A DNA stretch of 60,000 bases, taken from contig NC_081410.1 of assembly GCF_030272615.1 (NCBI RefSeq), forward strand, positions 260,080,437-260,140,436, given 5' to 3'. Shown piece after piece: positions 44,766 through 56,276 of this stretch. The stretch's first letter is position 1. Each line of letters opens with the position of its first letter. Source of the stretch: Cryptomeria japonica (Eukaryota > Streptophyta > Pinopsida > Cupressales > Cupressaceae). Under the pieces are notes generated by a model. That model was not told where the DNA came from, did no database searches, and worked only from the letters and a program-made list of their open reading frames with translations. Both the position numbers and the translations under genes were made by a program.

Positions 44766-45477
44766 TGTTGAGAATTAGGTGTTGTACACCTTGTATGATA
44801 TTTATAATGTATTATTTATTATTATGTGTGTGGTGCACCTAGGTGAACCTAGATGGATGTGCAATACTAGGAGTTAACATTCTTAGGGCCACTTATGTGT
44901 TGTATTGTAACATTGGGTTTATATTTAATATGACTATCACATTGAGATATTACATTTTATTTATTTAATATTGGGAAAAGTAGTTTAATAAAGTGAAAAC
45001 TTAGTACCCATTATTAAATGTGGGGTCAATAGTTTGCAATCCCATGGTTTTAATGTAATACCACTCAGTGGTTTTATGGGAGCTTGTTTCTATAAAAACA
45101 ACAACAAGGCATTTTTTTTAAGGTTGGATAGTTTGGCTAAGGGGTTGGGAGGATCTCTTGTAGTATTTGTGAGGGTTTTGAGCATGGAATGGGGTGTGTG
45201 GTTACATGATTATTCATATGGATTGTTTGTAGTGGTCTTGTGATTCAAAGGTGTTCATGGATGTATTGTAATGTTTCATTGTTGGATAATACATGCTAGA
45301 TAGATGCTTTTGGAGGCTAGGTTTTTCCCTCATGATGGTTTTCCCAGGGTATATCTTGTGTCATCTTTGATGGGTATATTGTTTACTCTTGCATATGGAT
45401 GTTGAGTACTTTTTTGTATTTATTTCTCTTATGGGTTATGTGGAAATTGTCATTGTATGGCTACATATTTTCTAACA
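44766..45477 (+). repeat. 3' LTR of element C
   Basis: This 712-bp repeat starts TGTTGAG and ends TTCTAACA, paired with 7906-8630, and carries GTTTTTCCCTCATGATGG and GGTTTTCCC near 45320. The sequence after it returns to the gypsy element G. Confidence 0.85.
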
Positions 45478-45482
45478 ATATA

Positions 45483-46045
45483 TATTAAGGTGGGTACAGT
45501 AATGAGTCCCAACCTTAAAGGAAATATTATGGTGCCTAAAGCCTATCAACCAACATTATCAAATCCATGAGTAAACAAAGAAGAGGTTGCAAGAGAAGTT
45601 GGATCAAATTTAATTTTAGGCAAGAGGTTGAGACTATAAGCATTGAGTGACAAACCAATATCAAAGAGAGTACACCTAATGTCAATTTTATTCACATATA
45701 CTATTATCATTAAAGGATATGCTTGATTCTATACTTTTGGAGGTGGAAATTCATGCAAATAGAATGTAATGTTTGGTGTATTTGCATGAATATGTTTAAT
45801 CAATACATTCACATCTATTGGTCTAGCAGAAGAAAGTAAGAGAATATTTTATAGAGCTTCGTAAAGCATACCTTGATAAACTGAAGTAGTCTGAAGAAAA
45901 ACATAAAGTGAGATCTTAGAGAGAGTCATACGAAGTTTCTTGATAAGATCATACTCACTTTGTTTCTTAGTCATAGGTTTAGTGATGCAGTCAAGGTAGG
46001 GAGATCCAATGAAGGACATCCCCACCTTGCAACCTAAACACAAAC
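45483..46045 (-). pseudogene. Ty3/gypsy protease-region remnant (element G), right part
   Basis: The minus strand reads QSEYDLIKKLRMTLSKISLYVFL near 45960 and MLYEALRN near 45850, a standard gypsy landmark ahead of the protease (EYDL-x-x-KL-x-TTPA-x-IS). PNITFYLHEFPPPKV, IVYVNKIDIRCTLFDIG (decayed D-T/S-G active site) and LGLITVP then lead into LGPLPY on the far side of C. It is the upstream half of the gene whose downstream half is at 7500-7905. Stops are present. Confidence 0.75.
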
Positions 46046-49000
46046 ACCATGCCAGAAAGAGAAATCGGTAACATCACAAAATACATAACTGGTAAACAGT
46101 ATGAACAATTCTTATAACAATTTAATGAATTACATATGCCACATGCTGGACCACAACACTATTACAAAAAAACTCTTACAATTTAGATCTATGATCCGCA
46201 GATCATCCTCTCAACAAATCATCATCCGGTAACAGCTTCCACTATTTTGCACTAATTTGGACCTCAACCATCCCAGCTTCAGTCCTATCGGACCAGAATC
46301 TCATTGGAATCTACATCTTCACTCGATCTCCTCCTTCTCTAACCTTTGTCCTCTATATTTTGTCCTAAAATGAATCTCTAAAGTTCCCCTTTATACCATC
46401 CGCAAGAAATAACAACTTGATCAAGTCGGCCAAAGACTAATTGGTTCATGATGAAATGTGTAAACAATAACATGTTGGCCCAACTCACCAAGAATAGCTT
46501 TCAATGCATAGAACATCACACGGTCCTCTAGGAACATCGGACAAGGCTCAAGCAACATCGATCAATGATTCATAAGTCATGGGAATCAACCGCAACCCAA
46601 TTCGGCTTCTCTCTACACACTATAAGACTAACCGGTAAGAACACACCCATATCATACCAATACCGGAATCGATATCTCACCGGAATCAAATCCAAATGCC
46701 ATGAATCTTGAATATGATAAAGACAACTAAATCAAGGTGATAAATCCAAATCCACAATGCTAAATTCTCAAACATGAAGAAATTCCACGATCTCCAAGCA
46801 ATTCCACAGCTAACTGCTCCAATTGGTTTGAACTACTTCGGTGCTCCTGCATCATTTAGGTGCTCGAGGAAGAGTAGATTGAGATGGTGGAAGAGAAGTT
46901 GATTAATCAACATTTTTCTTATTCCTTCTGTTATTGTAAGTATTGGCTATCATTCTATAAGGATATTAAGATGTAATAGATTTTATGTATTTCAAGAAAA
47001 GATCTCATGATTGATTATTGAAAGGAACACCATGAACAGAGAATACTTTCTTTGGAGATGGACTAGCTAGAGTTGCATAAATGGTGATCTCTTATTCCTA
47101 CTAGGGGTAGCAGAGACTAAAATTACATTGACAGAGTTCTCATCTTGCTAAAAGAAATTTCTAATTAAAAATTTTGTTTAGCAAAAATTTTATTAGAAGG
47201 AGATGCCTCTAAGAAATCATTCAGCATCATCTAACATGTCAAAATCTTGATTTGAAAACACATTGTCAAAAACACTAAAAATTTGAATGAAAAGATCCAA
47301 CATGTTTCACATTGGGTTCACCAAAAAATAAAGGAGGGGATTTGGTACCCTCCAAACAACAAGGCCTCGAGGAGAAAATAGCCCTCGGTTACCTCAAATA
47401 ATCTAACTAATTGACTTACAAAAAATGATAAACTATCACTGAATTTAAATGATTATCTTTTATGCCAACTTAGAAAGAGAACAAAAATAGAAATTACTTA
47501 ATTATATCTATATATAGAACTAAAAATATGTTTAGTCCATAGAAAAGGAAAATATAGAGATAAGGGAAGCTATCACCAAATGGAATGGTTATTGCATTGT
47601 CATCCAGCTCAAATTAATTGGTAAGCTCCTAGATGACCACAGTCTAATTCCCCAAGCCTTCGGACATGTACACAACAAGGCAAAAAAAATGTTGGGGGAT
47701 ATTTAGAGGTTTGTCTCAGGCAAACACCCATTTTGGTCTTTCGATCTTCATAGACAGCTAGACAATATAAAATATAGACAATACAAATGAAAGACATCAA
47801 GTAAATAGACATGTGATAGAAACAATCCCATTATGGAGAAAAGCCCCTATCATGATGGGTAAATGAGATCATTAGACAACAATATCCAAGACAATGTGCA
47901 AGAGAGAAATACCAACAATATTTGTGGTTCCTCCCTTGAGACAATCTGATAGAAGATGAAGAGTTTAGAGTACTCCTAACTTACTAAGACCTGAGAATGT
48001 TTTTGGTAGAGCCCCTTTATCGTGAGAGAGAGAAAGAGAAAGGAAAGTGAGTGAGAACCCATGAAAATGAAATAAAGAGAGGTTTTTATTTGGTTGAATG
48101 AGCAGGAGGAGCCATTACATTTCCATTTGGTCACTACAACATGTAGTGTGGACAAAACTTGTGGAATATTCTTGTTTGAATCTTGTAAATTATCGAGACA
48201 CTAGTGTGTCATGTAGACACCTGCACACGGCACTATCGCCTAACTAAATTCTATTGATTTTCAAACCAGAGATTATTGATGCTTTGTCATTGCCACCTGT
48301 GGTCAGAACTGTTAAATTCCAAATATATATTTTTCATAAATTCCATGGCCACAATGTCATCGGGTATAAATTTTGACACTACAAGGGAAAGTATGTTTAG
48401 TCTAACTAGTTTTATAATTGTTGAACTTTTAAATAAGTTGACTTTATGGCCAACATATATATTTATTGGGCTCACATTCTTTCATAATGAAAGAAACCAT
48501 TTGAGTCACCAAAAATGAAGTGAATTTTTTCCAGGAAGTGGAAGAATTATTATCTCATGGTTTGAGTGTGATTAGGATATTTCATAATATCAACATATTG
48601 AGTTCCCAATCTACAACTTTTTAAGTATTGTAAATAGGAAGAATATTTTGCAAAGTTGCTAATTTCAAACAAGCACATATTGTTTGGTTTTCCCACAATG
48701 AGGATGATCTAATGGGGAACAAATATTTTGTCTTGTCTCAAAGTTTCATAAGAGGTTGTATTATTTGTCCACGTCATCTTGTTGACTCATCTTTTGTTGT
48801 GTTGGTAAGGTATAAATACATTAGGTGTGAGGCCCACCTTTATCTTATTATTTTGTATCGGCCAATGGAAGTATAATTAAAGTCCATGAGGAACACTTCT
48901 TGATAAATTTAAAAAAGTTAAAGATAATCTTCTTAGAAACATATGCAATCCATCCAATCCACCAACATATGTTACATCAACACATTGAGCGCACAACCAC

Positions 49001-49441
49001 TCCACTATAGTTCAATGTTGTAGTAGGCTCCAATGGACTACTTTGATATTTGTACTCATCATGTTCTCTACACAAATTCCACTACAAGAAGTAATCTCGG
49101 GCCAAGCTTGATATTAGAAAAATTAAATTGGCCTTGAAAGTACACCTAGCATTCATTCACAATGGTTGTTATATCCTCAATGACGGCCAAAGATGAAGCT
49201 TTTCCCACCTAAGGAAAACTAGAACAATACATTATAATATAACCCATTAAGTTCAATAATTCTACACTTTTGCAAATCTCAACTTCCAACAATAAGAATT
49301 TGTACCAAATTCACTAAGCAAGGGGGTGAGGGGGAATTCAAATGTAATTTGGTGGTCTTACTATAAATATGGGTGTATGCTGAAAAGTGTGGAATCTGCA
49401 AAACAAGACACAAACAACTCAAGTACACCAATGAAACATTA
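46046..49441. other. Unclassified 3.4-kb region
   Basis: I see no convincing gene. Positions 46046-46850 contain repeated ACCGG/CCGG-containing phrases of the sort found in D-family LTRs in reverse, but no clear alignment or ends. Positions 46900-47330 and 47800-49400 have only short frames. The region probably holds old retroelement remnants including the gag part of G. Its right edge is set by the end of the J LTR. Confidence 0.4.
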
Positions 49442-51159
49442 TGTTAGAGATCAATGAAACATAAAACATAAGTAAATGAAACAAAATCTCTAAGAACATC
49501 TCATTGTTCTCTATCTCCAAGGATCCTTTAAATCAAGGTGGCTCTCAGCTTGCAAGACCACTTGATCTCTAGGATGACTACCTCAAAAATGAGGGATATG
49601 TGATAAAAGATCTAAATGTAAGTGCAACTAAGATCTTAGCATGATATGGATATGAAAAGCCATGATATGGTGCAACGTGATGAGACTAAAATGAAGATTA
49701 TGCTAGTATGATATGCTATCCTAACATGATAATGCTCTAATAACACTAAGTTATGATAAAGAAACTAACATGTTATGATAATGCTATTATACTAAGCTAA
49801 CATGATAATTCTAATACTAGAATGCTCCTAAATGCTTAAGCTTGAAAAGAGAGGCAAATGAGACTCCTTTATAACCTATACACAAGAAAATAGCATAACC
49901 TGGATGCAAAAAACTAGGATGATGATAATGAAGGAAATGAGATCTATTTATAGAAGAAATGGGGAGTTGGATGGTTAAGATTGAGTAATCTTAACAAGGG
50001 TTAGGATTGAATGATCTTCAATCCATGTGACACTTTCAACCCATTCCCATATTGACAAGTTTCACCATGAGGAGGCTTGAGAGGAGAGATAAGGAGCATT
50101 AAATGCTTGAGGGGACATGATGGTTACCCTAGGGGGTTGGGTTAGGCTTAGGTTAATGGATATTCCTTTTATCCAAGGGATAAATGAATGTGCAAGGGTT
50201 AAATGGTTACCTTAGTCAAAGAAATAAATTCTTTGAAGAGACTCATGAGTTAAAAGGATCGTTAAGTTAGAGGAAAGTCTTTAACCAAAGGTCAAAGGTG
50301 AGTTAACCATAAATGGTTATTTAAGAGCCTTTAATGGTTTGGAAGACTTTAGAGGTTAACCATTTGAAGACATAAAGCCTTTAGTGGTTATTGAAGACTT
50401 CGGAGGTTTTTGAGAAGTGACTTCCTTTTATTTAGGAATGTGACAATGATTAGGATAGGATTAGGCTAAATTGGAAGTGATTAGAAGAATCTAGAAGGGG
50501 TTTAGGCATGCAAGTAGATTTTGTAGGAGAATGTAAATGGGAGGAATTTTGGGATTTTCAATTAAAATAAAATCATTTATCTAAATTAAATGGTGCAATT
50601 TGCATTTGGATAGATATTTAAATAAATATTAATTTATTTAAATGTGAATGTGAATTTTGGATTTTATTTAAATTAATTTATTTATTTAAATGAGAAAAAG
50701 AGGGATAAAGCATTAAATGCTTGAAGACTTTGAGGGAATCCATTAAAGGCTTAAGAAGACTCTAGAAAGAAGTCATTAAAGGTTTGAAGACTTTAAGGGA
50801 AGCCATTAAGTTTGAAGACTTTAAGGGAAACCATTAAAGGCTTGAGAAGACTCTTAGAAGGAAGCCATTAAAGGTTTAAAGACTTTAAGGGAAGCCATTA
50901 AAGGTTTCAAGTAACAAATATGATTTATTTCTTTAATTAATGGTCTGAATTTGGTTAAGTGAATTAAATTAAATAAATTCAATAATTTATTTAATTAATA
51001 GGAGAAGAGGGTTGGGATGAATTAATTAAATATTAATTTAATTAATAGTTGAAAAAGGATGAAAGATTATTAAATGTGAATTTAATTAATAATTGGATGA
51101 ATGGTAATTAAATAAATATTAAATTCATTTAATTAGGTGGACAGAAATAGGTGTCTACA
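49442..51159 (-). repeat. 3' LTR of element J
   Basis: In the minus sense it starts TGTAGACACC and ends CTCTAACA, 1718 bp, directly after a purine tract. It contains short tandem units of CCATTAAAGG and GAAGACTTTAAGGGAA at 50710-50920, and AT-rich self-complementary stretches (AATTAATTTAT types) at 50570-51130. The partner LTR is not in the window. The plus-side flank at 49437-49441 is CATTA, but no matching duplication can be tested. Confidence 0.75.
50710..50920. repeat. Short tandem repeats in J LTR
   Basis: Units of about 30-36 bp alternate GAAGACTTTAAGGGAAG and CCATTAAAGG(T/C)TT with variants, at least five times. They lie within the 3' LTR of J and vary in length, so they are a degenerate minisatellite. 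Confidence 0.75.
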
Positions 51160-51176
51160 TTTTGCCCCTCTTTGAA
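51160..51176 (-). promoter_or_regulatory. Polypurine tract of element J
   Basis: In the minus sense CAAAGAGGGGCAAAA precedes the LTR start TGTAGACACC. It fixes orientation as minus and identifies 49442-51159 as the 3' LTR. Confidence 0.75.
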
Positions 51177-51535
51177 GTGATGTGTGTGCTCACGTTGATT
51201 CAAAGAAAAATCGCCCGATATGTTGCCAATTTTTTTGATATGGTGTTGTTTGCCAAAAATTTTGATATGATGCCCCGGATATTGATTTGGATATTGATAT
51301 TGATTGTTGGATTTGATATGATAATGATGCAATGATGATGCCCCCTCGGGAGATGAATCGAGGAGTTATGATTTTTTGGGATTTGGACAATTGATTCATT
51401 TCCTGATTAAATACTTGATGTTGTTGATTGACTTGATATGATCTCCCAAGAAAATTTCAATTTCTTGAGTGTGTTGATGTGTTCGCTCAGTTAGATGATT
51501 GATAAAATTGATTGGATTGAGTGGATTGAGTTCAA

Positions 51536-51790
51536 GTCTGCTTTCAAGAAGGATACATCCTATGTAAGTCAAAGATAGATGATTGTGTCTAGTTTCAAGA
51601 AAGATACATCTTGTATAAGACAAAGATAGTTCAAAATGTCTGGTTTCAGGAAGGATACATTATGTATAAGACAAAGATAGATGATCATGTCTGGCTTCAG
51701 GAAGGATACATCATGTATAAGACAAAGATAGATGATTGTGTCTGGTTTCAAAAAGGATACATCCCGCATAAGACAAAGATAAATGATCAT
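51536..51790. repeat. 51-bp tandem repeat, five units
   Basis: Five consecutive units of exactly 51 bp each start GTCTG/AG/CTTTCA and end ATGAT(T/C)(G/A)T. Because 51 is a multiple of three, the array reads as a 17-residue repeat in an open frame on the plus strand (51611-51841) and on the minus strand (52006-51569, with SFLKPD-x-IIYLCLIH repeating). It lies in the non-coding 3' part of J. No known domain matches; openness on both strands may be a simple result of unit length. Confidence 0.9.
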
Positions 51791-51990
51791 GATCGCGTCA
51801 TTGATAGGATAGGTTTGTTTGACCACCAACTTGAATATTGATTTAACTCCAGGTTTTGAATTTTGTATGGCTTTTCCCCTAATAGAATAGTTTTGATGAA
51901 CCTTCCAATTGATAAGAGTTATTGATTTAACTCCAAGTTTGATGATTTTATGGCTTTGCCCCTGATAGGATAGATGTGATAAGAGTTTAT

Positions 51991-52431
51991 GATCGAAACT
52001 CGCCAATGATAGCGTGACTTATGTCACTAATAGGATAGGCTAAGATGATCCCTCCTGATTGATGAGACTTTATGATCAAAACTCTTGAATTATAAAGTGA
52101 CTTCCATCACTGATAGGATAGATTTCATAAGAGTTTATGATCGAAACTCTAGATTGATAGTGTGACTTATGTCACTAATAGGATAGGCTAAGATGAACCC
52201 TCCTGATTGATAAGATTTTATGATCAAAACTCTCGAATGATAGTGTGACTTTCATCACTGATAGGATAGGCTAAGATGAACCCTCCTAATTGATAAGATT
52301 TTATGATTGAAACTCTCAAATGACAGCGTGACTTTTTTCACTGATAAGATAGGCTAAGATGAGCCCTCCTGATTGATAAGATTTTATGATTGAAACTCTC
52401 TAATGATAGCGTGACTTTCGTCACTGATAGG
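51991..52431. repeat. 83-bp tandem repeat, about six units
   Basis: Units start GAT(C/T)(G/A)AAACTC and contain GTGACTT(A/T)(T/C)(G/A)TCAC, a short self-complementary stem, followed by TGATAGGATAGGCTAAGATG. Four full 83-bp units, one shortened 65-bp unit and one partial unit are present. Related looser units extend left to about 51850. The array belongs to the J 3' region. Confidence 0.85.
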
Positions 52432-53940
52432 TGCTCAAAGAGGTTGATTAAGATCTCATGTGAGCGGATAGGATAACTGATTAATTTATTTGATCAATTG
52501 ATAGATAATTGACATTTTATTGATATCATGTTGTAGATAGATTTATATGTGTTGATGTTGGTGCATCTGGGGGAGCAACAGGGTGATTTGATGCCCTTAT
52601 GTATGATGATGTGTAACTAATATGCAATGATGATGTGCATGTGGATGTGCAGATGATATGTATAGTGAAATATAAATGTGTTGTTGGTATGATGGTTCTC
52701 TTTAACATGCTTTTGAATGCTTTAAATGATCTGATAATGCAACTAAATTCACTTTAAATGATATGATAATGCAACTAAATGCACTTTAAAATGATATGAT
52801 AATGATATAAAGTGTACCCTCTAAGATATTCATCATTTCGATCAAATTTGCAGTGGTTCCTTTTTATCATCATTGAGTCATTGAAATGTTGAAAGTTAAT
52901 ACAAGCAGCATGATATATTTGAACCACGGTGACCTGAGTATAACTTACATAATTTTGGATCTTGCAAAATGACACAAGCGTCAAGGTATAATTCAACCAA
53001 GATGACCTAAGTGTTGCTTGCATAAAACAGACAAGAGTTAACCTTAGTCTAATAAAAATTCGAAATGTCTTCAGTGATATGTTACCTGATCACGTCGTAA
53101 GATAAATTTGTATAGTAGAAAGCTTCACTCCCAAATAGCAGACAAAGAAAACATCACATTCCTCCCTTCTCTAGTCTTTGAGACATCCTTGATTTGTGTA
53201 GGAGATATGATAAGAAAAATGATCAACAACCATAAGTAAACATGCATTCTACCTAAAATGTATTCTTGTCAACATAAAACATCTGGCAAATAGACCTTTT
53301 GCCCAATTGAAATCAGTTAAATTTCTTGATGTCTAGCCTCTTGCTTTGTTGTGGTTACTATCGATTGTTCTGAAATTTGTTGTCTTGCTACGTGTTTGGT
53401 CTAATGTCTAACACCCTCAAGGAGAAATGCCCCTAATGAGGTTAGGATTTTTCCCCTTGCTGTTGATACTACTTCAATATGGATATTTACACTGATTATC
53501 AAGCCATGGTGGGATATGATCGAGATAACTGATTCAGATAATCAAGGATAATGACTACGCTAAGTAGGTCCAAGATAATGTTGTGTGTATAAGTGTTTTG
53601 CAGTGGCTATGGGCTTAGCTTAGATGGGGCCAAAGATATGATACAAGTACTAATAGATAAAGGATCCACTCTATCACAAATAGTGCATGTCGCCAAGTTT
53701 TGACCACTTATTTTTATTGCAATTTTTGATTTGTTTTTCTTCTCTTTTTTTTCGAATTTTTTTTTTTGTGTCACAAGGTGCTTGTTTGCCAGGTTTTTAC
53801 CCTAGTGACGATTTTTTATACTTTTTTTTATTTTTTATTTTTTTTGCTTGATTCGTGCGTTGGATGATTCAAGTGTAGAATTTCTTCAGATGGATGTTGT
53901 TGGTTGGTTCGTCAAGCACATCCCCTTCTGAAGTTGATAA
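52432..53940. other. J 3' non-coding region, remainder
   Basis: There is no gene. It contains repeated phrases AAATGATATGATAATGCAACTAAAT near 52725-52800 and T-rich low-complexity DNA at 53705-53850 that precedes the integrase end. The segment around 53690-53800 (GTGCTTGTTTGCCAGGTTTT) matches the L element near 58905-58930. Confidence 0.5.
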
Positions 53941-54900
53941 CTGATATGCTCTTGATCCATAAGTTGATATGATGACAAAGGATCCTAGGTTCAAATGTCC
54001 CCTTCTTTTCTTGATCTTGCTAATTCTTGGGATTTTCCTTTAGGACCAAATCACCAGTTTTGAATTCCCTTAGTATGACCTTGTGATTGTAACTTCAGCA
54101 CATTAGTTTATGATATGCCTTGAGATGATCAAAGGCACATTGTCGATGTTCATATAGCAGCTCTAGCTCTTGTAGCTTGTTGACTCAATATTCCTCATCT
54201 AGAATGAGGCCTTTCAATGATACCCTAAGTGATAGAATTTCTACCTCAATAGGTAGGATAGCTTATGATCCATACACCAATTAATATGGTGTAGCTCATG
54301 TGGGTGTGCGGATACTTGTTCTATATGCCCAAAGTGCAGGGTTAAGCAGGGCATGCCAATCTTTACCAGAATCATTCACTCTCTTCTTGAGGATCTTCAG
54401 GATCATTTTGTTTGAGGCCTCTTCTTGGCCATTCCCTTGTGGATAATATGGTGTTGAAAAATGATGGTGGATATGGAATCACTCACAAAGCTCTTGTACA
54501 TCCTGATTCTTGAAAGGTCATCCATTATCTGTGATAATAGAACTAGGGATGCCATACCAACAAATGAGGTAATTCAAGATGAAGGATGATATCTGATTGT
54601 CGGTAACTATAGTCAATGGACTGCCTCAATCCACTTTTTGAAGTACTCAGTGGTTGTGATGATAAAATGGTGTCCATTTGATGAGGAAGGATGAACCTTT
54701 CCTACTAGGTCAAGTCCCTAATGACAGAAAGGCCAAGATGTAGTGATTGGTTGAAACTCTTGTGTCAGTGCATGTATGAGATTACCATGAATTTGGCACT
54801 TAGGGAATTTCCTAGCAAACTGATAGAACTCTTTCTCCATTGTCAGCCAGTAATATCCCATCCTCAAGAGTTTATTAGCAAGAGTAACCCCACTTTAATG
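53941..54900 (-). pseudogene. Ty3/gypsy integrase remnant (element J)
   Basis: On the minus strand, broken by stops, there are segments equivalent to the L integrase: a DNG-type second-Asp stretch near 54530, a YYPQGNGQEEASNK stretch near 54430 (catalytic E), a LNPALWAYRTSIRTPT stretch near 54340-54300, and a C-terminal basic segment to about 53960. No long open frame survives. The DNA similarity to 59130-59990 is obvious by eye and supports the call. Confidence 0.7.
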
Positions 54901-55227
54901 TGTACCACAAATACCTTCGTGAAGCTCATGTAAGGCAGAATCAAAGTCGATACAATTGAGGCATCGAATAAGAGTACCATCAAGACCTCAATGATAAAGT
55001 GTATCAGCGGTTAAGGTATAGTAGGCAGCTTGTCGTATAAAGCTTCATTTTTTGTTACAAGATAGGTCTGGTGGGAGGGCATTATCTTTGAGATAGGCAT
55101 AGATATTCCCGTATAAGGGGGAATCAGAACCGTTCAGGGCACAGATGACTTGGGATCCTGAATTATCATAGACCGAGGAAAACAATTTCTCCACCAGGAA
55201 TTCATATCAATTTTTTTTATTTGGAAT

Positions 55228-55680
55228 CTATAGGAGCGTAGCAATGGTGGCCATTGCATCAGTAGCTATGTTGTCCAACCTTGGAATCTGCTCAAAGGTG
55301 ATATCTACAAAGTACTTTTTGAAATCATCCACCATGCATTTGTAGGGCATGATCTTATCATCTTTATTTTTATAATCATCATTGAACTGATTGATAACTA
55401 ATTGAGAGTCTCCATAGACTTTCAATTCTATGATTCTCCATTCTATAGCTATTTTGATACTAGTCACCAGGGCTTTGTACTTGGCAATGTTATTGGTGTC
55501 GGGGAACATCAATCTATAGGATCTTGGAATCGTATGTCCTTTTGGATTAACAAATAGGATTCCACGACCTGATCCATGTTGTGTATAGTATCCATCAAAG
55601 TATAGGGTCCTTTGCTTGGGTGTGATAGTGAGAACATTCATATCTGGAAATTCCACCTATAGTAGGTGTTGGTCTAAAAG
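55228..55680 (-). pseudogene. Second (archaeal-type) RNase H of element J
   Basis: A 142-residue open frame has LYFDGYYTQHGSGRGILFV (first D), TNNIAKYKALV (the E of AEYEAL is K), LKVYGDSQLVINQFN (D) and LDNIATDAMATIA (final D). FDG...GSG-x-G-x-x-x and GDSQLV are marks of the extra RNase H found in plant Tat elements. The change of the catalytic Glu to Lys suggests loss of activity. It is placed between gypsy RNase H and integrase as expected. Confidence 0.8.
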
Positions 55681-55728
55681 TGGTGCTTCTACCAGTTGAT
55701 CTACAATTGCTTTTCCTTTGATGGTCTC

Positions 55729-56250
55729 TCATTTCATGTACTGAATGTCGAACTCACTTAAGATCATAACCCACTTTGCTAACCTCCCTTTGAGAGAAGC
55801 TTTGCTGAGTAGATATTTTATTGGGTCGATCTTTGCTACCAATTTGATCGTGTTGGCTAGCACGTAGGGGCAAAAATTTGGAGAAGCAAACACTACTACT
55901 AAACAAGCCTTTTCAATGAATGTATAATTGAGTTCAGATCTATTCAAATTCCTACTGATGTAATTGATAGCCCTTTCTTTTCCTATTGGATCTTCTTGTG
56001 CTAGCAGTGCCCCCAATGATACTTTGGTTGTTGATATATAGAGGATGAGTGGCTTTCTCGCTATTGGTGGTACCAAAACTGGTGGATTCATGAGATATTG
56101 TTTGAGTTGGTAGAATGATTCTGTACACTTTTCCTCCCATCTGAAAGGTACATTTTTATGAAGTAGATGGTTGAATGGGAGACATTTGTCCGCAAGTTGA
56201 GCAATGAACCTTCTGATAAATTGTAGCCTGCCTTGAAGAGATCGTAGCTA
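55729..56250 (-). pseudogene. Ty3/gypsy RNase H (element J)
   Basis: The frame has PLILYISTTKVSLGALLAQED (first Asp position changed to S-T), then ERAINYISRNLNRSELNYTFIEKACLVVVFA (catalytic Glu region) and LLSKASLKGRLAKWVMILSEFDIQY, the normal gypsy RNase H and connection. It follows the reverse transcriptase at 56277 in the minus sense. Stops separate the two. Confidence 0.75.
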
Positions 56251-56276
56251 ACTAATGTTCTTTGGAGGTGGCATCT

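Larger units (their letters stand above)
7906..45477 (+). mobile_element. Element C: non-autonomous LTR retrotransposon hosting all later insertions
   Basis: C has LTRs at 7906-8630 and 44766-45477, a methionine-tRNA-type primer binding site at 8633-8648 and a polypurine tract at 44752-44765. The flanks are ACGTA (7901-7905) and ATATA (45478-45482), which differ by one C to T and one G to A change at a CpG, so they are plausibly a decayed target duplication. Without the nested B and H/F/D/E blocks, C is about 11 kb. Its own internal sequence has no gag or pol on the plus strand; the only protein-like region is antisense at 24412-27690. This fits a LARD-type element mobilised in trans. Confidence 0.8.

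Noticed and set aside
48276-48518. Overlapping 80- and 62-residue frames as a gene
   Set aside because: Frames on both strands are equally open with no recognisable motif, and the flanks are non-coding.
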